Shown: piece by piece, positions 58,630 to 64,000 of the stretch
Numbering within the stretch: position 1 is the first letter of the stretch
How the letters are laid out: the number at the start of each line of letters is the position of its first letter
NCBI RefSeq assembly: GCF_004379255.2
Contig: NC_056049.1
Coordinates: 7,998,001-8,062,000 of the forward strand
From: Salvia splendens
Taxonomy: Eukaryota; Streptophyta; Magnoliopsida; Lamiales; Lamiaceae
DNA: 64,000 bases
Reading direction: 5' to 3'
Notes under the pieces: generated by a model
What the model saw: the letters and a program-made list of their open reading frames with translations, nothing else
What the model was told of the DNA's origin: nothing
The model's database searches: none
Program-made: the position numbers and the translations under genes

Positions 58630-58771
58630 CTGCAACGATCCAGCAGTATACCTAGGTCACAATTGAGAAACTGACATATCAATTGAAACAGTTCAAATTT
58701 AAAGAACGATAACAATAGGCTGGTTAGGTTAGGTTTGTTTTGTGAAAATTCATGAAGAGATGAGCATTTAC
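58630..58771 (-). other. Probable 5' UTR intron of HAKAI
   Basis: On the minus strand a GTAAATGC donor at 58771 and a GATCGTTGCAG acceptor ending at 58630 bracket AT-rich sequence upstream of the start codon. This is an inference from splice consensus only. Confidence 0.45.
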
Positions 58772-59036
58772 CTTTTTTATTTTTGAATCGGTGAATATAC
58801 GGCATTGCAGCTGAGCTATCCGGAAACAGAAGCTCTTAACGGAATCAGAAATGTAGAAAATTGAATGACGAAGCTCACAGTAAAATCTAATAGTAGTAGT
58901 AATTGAGTAAAATTTATGAACTGATCGAAGTTTGTGTGATTGAATTCTAGAAAGAGGAGGGATATGATTGTAGCCCTAAAAGGATATTACGCTTGAATGG
59001 GCTTCGGTATACAACTATTTGGGCCAGAGTTAATTA

Positions 59037-60933
59037 GGGCACCCGCAACGCGTGCCGCCGGCGTTCCGCGTGCTGTTCCGCCGGAACGGTTTCGCCGCGG
59101 AACGCGTTGCGGCGCACCATTCCGCTCCCATTCCGTTCTCATTCCGTTCCGGGTGCCGACGGCACGGAACGCGGCACGGCTTGTGCCGCCACGCGCTGGG
59201 GCGACGTGGCGCTCCCCGCTTCGTGCGTGCATCCCACTCGCCGGCCCGCGAGTGGGACACGTCAGCGATGACGCAATAATTATTTTTTTTTTAAAAAATT
59301 GATTTTTTTTAAAAAAAATTTAACGGTAATATTACAGTTTTTTTTAACTTTTTTTAATTTTTTTTATTTTTATTTTTATTTTCTTATTCTATAAATACAC
59401 CTAATTTATTACATTTCACACACAACTACACATCTACTCTTCCTAACCAGCATCAATTCCTCTCCAATTTTCTATTTCAATCTCCTTCACAAAATGTCCG
59501 GCGACGGGAATTACGGCGGTGGCGGCTCCGGTGGGTGGGATCTCAACGCGTTCGGCGATTGGGAGACCATGTACAACACACTTGGTGGTTCCGGGTCGGC
59601 GACGCCGATGTGGATGCCTACGCTCGACCACCCGGCTCGCGGCTTTCTCAGGGTTTGTCCCAGATTCGGGAGGATATCCCCGTTGAACCCACCCAGGGAG
59701 GAAGCAGAGGCGGTGGAAGCTCTAGGGCTGCGTCTGAGGCACCCGAGGAGGAGGAGGAGGAGGAACTGGAGGATCTGGGCCGGCATCCGTACAACAACGA
59801 AGAAACTAAGGCGGTGTACACCGCCTGGCTCACCGTCTCGTACGATTCCATCGTCCGGAACCAACAAGCCGCCAAGTGCTTCTGGGAAAAGGTCCGTGAT
59901 GTCTACCACCAGACTAAGCCGAAAGGGGCCCGGAAGCGCAAATATACAATGCTCCGTGCTCACTTTGGCCGAGTCGACGCACAGGTCAAAAAATTTTGCG
60001 GCATCTACTCGGCCGAAGCGGCGAACTACCAAAGCGGAGCTTCGGGCGCCGACATTCTGAGGGCGGCTTTGCGCATCTTCTACCAGGACACCGGTCTACA
60101 GTTCAAATATGTTGATATTTGGCAGCTCGTCAAGGACGAGGAAAGGTGGGCCGGCGGTGTCCGCTCGAGCTCGGGCTCAACCTCAAAGCGCACGAAGTAC
60201 ACGGCGAGCGGCAACTACTCGTCTGGTGACACCGGTGAGGCCAGCGAGGGTGAACCGCAGGTGTTTGGGGGTACGGGGGATCCAACGCCCGACGAATACG
60301 GGGGATCCAGCCGTGGGCGCCGTCGGCCGCAAGGGACGAAGGCGGCGAAGGCGGCTAGAGCGAGGAGGGGCCGAGGCGAATCAAGCCAGTCGGCCTCGGG
60401 ATCGGGCTCGCGGGGAGGCTCGGACACACTTATGGTGGCGTACATAACAGCCACAATGGAGGACACTTCCCGCTTCTCGTACGCCCAATTCACGGCCTGG
60501 TGGAACGGAATTGTGCATATGGCAGGAATTCTTGGTCTTCCTCCTCCCCCTAAACCTCGACCGCCTCCGGAGGATGATTCGCCGGCGGAGTAGTTTTTTT
60601 ATTTTCCCACGTTTAATTGTGTGTTTTTTATTTTGTGTTTTTATTTTTTTAGGATTTTAGTTGTGTGCTTTTTTTATTTTTTTTAAGTTTAAGTTGAATT
60701 TTTTTTTAATATTGTGTGTTTTTTAATAAAGTGTGTTTGTTTTTTTTATTAAAGTGTGTTTATTTAAATTGAATTGGGTTGGAAATAAAAAAAAATGAAA
60801 TTGAATGAATAGTAATTTAAGGAACGGAGGGTTGCAGGTTCCGTTCCTTAGTTAAGGAATAGAGTAAAAAAGTACAGTGGGGCCCTCAAATAGTGGTTTA
60901 AGGAACGGTATAGGAACAGCGTTGTGGATGGTC
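59037..60933 (+). mobile_element. PIF/Harbinger element carrying only the Myb-like ORF
   Basis: Left end GGGCACCCGCAACGCGTG after TTA (59034-59036); right end CAGCGTTGTGGATGGTC before TTA (60934-60936). Its single gene is the trihelix/Myb-like accessory ORF; no transposase is present. The TATAAATACACC-like leader at 59392 resembles that of the transposase-bearing copy at 33261. Confidence 0.88.
59494..60593 (+). pseudogene. Harbinger accessory Myb/trihelix-like ORF, one frameshift
   Basis: In plant Harbinger systems a second, Myb/SANT-like protein binds DNA and helps transposition; related plant genes are often annotated 'NAM-associated' or 'GST T3-like'. ATG at 59494 (MSGDGNYGGGGSGGWD, then MPTLDHPARG) is followed by a frameshift near 59640. 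The rest is open to 60593: NEETKAVYTAWLTVSYDSIV, KCFWEKVRDVYHQTKPKG, VKKFCGIYSAE, FKYVDIWQLVKDEERW, then a Ser/Gly/Arg-rich region and a Pro-rich end. One lesion only, so it is relatively young. Confidence 0.8.
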
Positions 60934-60936
60934 TTA

Positions 60937-61588
60937 TACTCCTAAAATTTGAGAATTTCGTAGTACAAATTATTGTTAGGGAGATTTTTCGGTTTCTATA
61001 ATTTTTTTTATTTTTATTTTTATTTTTATTTTTATTTTTATTAATATTGTAACTATATCTTATTTATTGTTGGTTTACCGATAGGTCTATTTTGTAATCA
61101 AATTTAATCATTGTAAAATCTATAAAAATCTTTGAGAGCTATTTACTTATTTGTGAGACACTATCAATTTCACTTTTAATTTTGATTGCTTTTAGATCCG
61201 TGAAGCTCATTTAGGCTGCCTTCAAATTCATTGAAGAAAGGTTCAAGGTCCCTATAGGGATCCTAACTCTCAATGCCTTCATTTATTTCTTTGCTATTCA
61301 TATTTTTGTAGTATTTCTATTTTATTTTGTTGGTGCTTCAAGGCAAGCCTTGGGAAATTCAATTTCATGAGAATAAGGTTCACACTATGGCTAGCAATTT
61401 TAACACAATAAGATAATTCGATACAGATTTACATTAAATTAATGGGGTTTGATCAAGCTTTATTAGGTTCATGTGATTATTGATTGACCTGTTAAGAACC
61501 TAACAATTTCGGGTTGGGTTTGGATTAAATGCGAGATGAATACAAATAACACATTAAGAAATAATATTACTATTATTTTATCTATTTT
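60937..61588. other. No recognisable gene
   Basis: AT-rich; includes a (TTTTTA)n run at about 61003-61042. Confidence 0.5.
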
Positions 61589-61818
61589 ATTACTCCCTGT
61601 GTTCCCAAAGAATATGCACTTTAGGGTCGGCATAAGTTTTAATGTAAAATTGGTAAAGTAAGAGAGAGGTAACGAGAAAAAGTAAATAAATTATTGTTAG
61701 TGAAGAATGAGTTTCACCTCATTAGAGATAAAAGGCTTTCCAAAATTAGAAAGTGCATATTCTTGTGGGACGGACTAAAAAGAAAAGACTGCATATTCTT
61801 GAGGGACGGAGGGGGTAT
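61589..61818. mobile_element. Stowaway-type MITE
   Basis: TTACTCCCTGTGTTCCCAAAGAATATGCACTT on the left is mirrored on the right (AAGTGCATATTCTTGTGGGAC, then GAGGGACGGAGGG). The right end carries a partial duplication of the ATATTCTTG.GGGACGG segment. Confidence 0.75.
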
Positions 61819-62821
61819 TTTTTAAAAATTTTATGCCCTGCTTCAATTCTTTAATTTCTTGTAAACAAATTGCGTAAACTAATTTTTTTAATGTAAAATC
61901 CGGTTTAATCTAGTAATATTAGGTTTAAATCATGTAATATCAGGTTCAGATTGTTATCACATCGTGTCAACCCATATTATATCGTGTTGTTAATGGGTTC
62001 GTCTCGAGTGCAGATCGTGTTTAAGTTTGAAGGTAGCAGGTCGGGTTCGAACAAAAAAAGAATGAGTTTTTATTCTTATGGGACAGAGGGTTAGTATTAG
62101 TTTTATAATAAAATGTGACTTGAATAAGTTAGTGAAATGTGCGGTCTACCTACCATTTATAATAAAAATAAACCGGGACTTCTAATTGCGGACAGACTAA
62201 ATGGTAAACTGAGACTTCTAATGACGGACGGATGGAATATGATATGCTACATACTTTATGTGAGTTCCTTATGTGAGTATCATTCTCGTTCGACGTACGT
62301 TTAGCTTTGTTTGTTTTGTTTCTAAAACACTAAAAAAATTATTAAAAATTTTAATTTCACAAAATTCATAAAATTCAATTTTTATTTATTTATTTGAAGT
62401 TATAGAGAAAACGAGTAAATCGAACTTTGACTTTTATGAATTTTATGAAATTAAATTTTTCAATAATATTTTGTTTATATATTAAAATTAAACAAATTAT
62501 ATAAAATTAAAAAAACAACCTTGCATGTACGTCGAACGAGGATTGTATTCAAATAAGAAACTCGCGTTATATAACATATCATTTCTCCATATTTCAATAT
62601 CAAATAATTTTTGAAAAAGCAAACAAAGTTTTTGTTACTACTTCTATTCTTTTACCTTTATTGGGAGTCAAAATTGATCTGTACTCGACTCATTTATTTT
62701 TTTCCTTATTTAAAACTGAATAAGTGGAATTGTGGAAAAGCTAACCCATCTCTTTTTACATTTCTGAACAGATGTCAACAACCTTTCAACTTCAACATAA
62801 TTTGACTTTATATTTTGGGCA
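61819..62821. other. No recognisable gene
   Basis: AT-rich; a degraded Stowaway-like stretch may lie at 62054-62240 (CTTATGGGACAGAGGG; GACGGACGGATGG). Confidence 0.4.
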
Positions 62822-62824
62822 TAA

Positions 62825-64000
62825 GGCCATCCACGATAGGAATAGCCCAGTAATAGTTTAGTCATAACCTAGCCACAAATTCCTCATGCCACATTATCAA
62901 TACTAAAAATCCTCCTGGCACATCATCAAAACAAGCAAATAGCCCAGACATAGCCTAGTCACATCACTAGCCACATCGCTAATAACAATTATATAAAAAT
63001 TAAATAATTAACAATCACACAATATACTTAATTTAATTTACGAGACATATACGGGAAATATTAATAATACTATTAAAATTTTAAAAAAAGTACAATAATT
63101 TAAAAAAAGTACAATGATTTAAAAAAATTACAATAATTTTAAAAAAGTACAATAATTCACTCCTCGTCTCTGTCGTCGTCTCCTCCGTCGCTGTCGCCAC
63201 CATCGCCTCTGCCTCTGTCGCCACCATCGCCTCCGCCTCCGTCGCCACCTTCGCCCCCGCCTCTACTCACGCCGGTCTCCCTCCGTGCCGCCTCCAAATC
63301 CTCCTGCATGCTCAGGAGCAATGTTTGAAGCAAACTCTTCTCCACGGGGTCCACCGTCGCCTGCCATTCGGCCATCGTCTTGACCATCTGATTGCGCGTT
63401 TGTTGACGCGCGAAGAATTTGAGATCCGCTGTGGATTGGCCAAGGGAGGATGCCGACTGGACCTCCTGTGAACCCCCGGCTGCCCCCCTCGCCTCCCGTT
63501 GAGCCCGCTTGTGCCCAACCGGGCGAGTTCGGCGAGCGAACGAACGAGGGGTCGGGACCTCCTGGGCCATCTCGGGGAGGTCGTGGGAACCACCGCTGCT
63601 GCCACTGAAATCACCGGTATAGTTCAGTCGTTGCTTCTTCGGCCAGCCAGCATCGACACCTACTCGGAACTTCTCGGAGTCGTTCAGCACAAGATAGCAG
63701 TTCCAGTAGGTGAAGTCCTTATACAACCCGGGCTGGGGGAAGGCTTTCCCCGCTATCCTCCTGCAGTCTTCCTCCGTTTGGCCATTGCTCTGCATGCGGA
63801 GAATGTTGGCGTACAAACCAGAAAATTGTGAGATGGCAACCCATTCGGTCCCACCCCTTCCGGAAATCCTCCCCGTTGCGTCGCCTCCCCTCCGGGCAAA
63901 ATCTCTGGTAGGCTGCTGCTATCTTGCCCCACAAGTTGACGATCCTCTGGTTGTTAGAAACGAGAGGATCGTCGCAAACACTCACCCACGCCTTGGACAG
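62825..64000 (-). mobile_element. PIF/Harbinger element, runs off the window
   Basis: Its 3' end (plus-strand left) is GGCCATCCACGATAGGAATA after TAA (62822-62824). It contains a Myb-like accessory ORF on the minus strand that is cut by the window edge at 64000; whether a transposase follows is unknown. Confidence 0.78.
63157..64000 (-). pseudogene. Harbinger accessory Myb-like ORF, frameshifted, partial
   Basis: Enters from the window edge (SKAWVSVCDDPLVSNNQ), then IVNLWGKIAAAYQRFCPEGR and KGWDRMGCHL. A frameshift near 63833 moves the frame; it continues YANILRMQSNGQTEEDC, YKDFTYWNCYLVLNDSEKF, a Ser/Arg-rich linker and a Gly/Asp-repetitive acidic tail to the stop at 63157. Same family as 59494-60593 but a different lineage (long GGDGGD tail instead of a Pro-rich end). 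Confidence 0.75.

Noticed and set aside
59030..59302. Overlapping 75-101-codon frames near the left end of the Harbinger element
   Set aside because: G+C-rich terminal repeats open several frames on both strands; no domain.

Overview
This is plant nuclear DNA from a eudicot. It has AT-rich intergenic DNA, spliced genes with GT-AG introns, a DELLA/GRAS gene, a GASA gene, a HAKAI-type RING gene, and many plant-specific transposons (Ty1/copia, Ty3/gypsy chromoviruses, hAT, PIF/Harbinger, a MULE-like FAR1 relic, Stowaway-type MITEs, a TRIM). A Lamiales species such as a sage is possible, but the sequence alone does not prove it.

Host genes are sparse. Four are supported: (1) a three-exon GASA/snakin peptide gene at 18432-18945 (+); (2) an intronless DELLA gibberellin-response repressor at 35602-37203 (-), whose motif reads D-E-L-F-A instead of D-E-L-L-A; (3) a small uncharacterised basic protein at 51797-52162 (-); (4) a HAKAI E3 ubiquitin ligase in three coding exons at 53791-58562 (-), whose 3-kb first intron holds a solo copia-type LTR that itself contains a hAT element. 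GASA genes are commonly gibberellin-responsive and DELLA is the gibberellin-signalling repressor, but their proximity here is probably chance.

Layout. 1-5.1 kb: gypsy LTR end abutting a defective copia element whose protease/integrase region is replaced by an inverted copy of its own gag. 6.3-12.4 kb: decayed chromovirus interrupted by a hAT element with a perfect 8-bp target duplication. 12.4-16 kb: relic element with a Ulp1-like protease (+) facing a FAR1-like transposase (-), their introns filled with arrays of a TTCACTATA-type motif. 18.4 kb: GASA. 22.3 kb: complete TRIM. 23.5-26.5 kb: Harbinger-type MITEs, two of them forming a large palindrome. 26.8-32.6 kb: young chromovirus with TSD CCATC. 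33-35 kb: near-complete Harbinger element with a transposase broken by two stops. 35.6-37.2 kb: DELLA. 38.6-41.3 kb: hAT element and Harbinger fragment. 41.3-50.1 kb: gene-free, AT-rich, with Stowaway-type MITEs. 50.1-58.6 kb: hAT element, small gene, hairpin MITE, HAKAI. 59-64 kb: two Harbinger elements carrying only the Myb/trihelix-like accessory ORF.

The Harbinger copies show a division of labour: one carries a transposase, two carry only the accessory DNA-binding ORF, and several carry neither. No functional transposon protein was found; every transposon ORF has a stop, frameshift, deletion or truncation. The observations most worth a second look are the tRNA-like pol III promoter boxes conserved inside two hAT copies, the Ulp1/FAR1 relic with its inverted 92-bp arrays, the inverted gag duplication, and the DELFA substitution.
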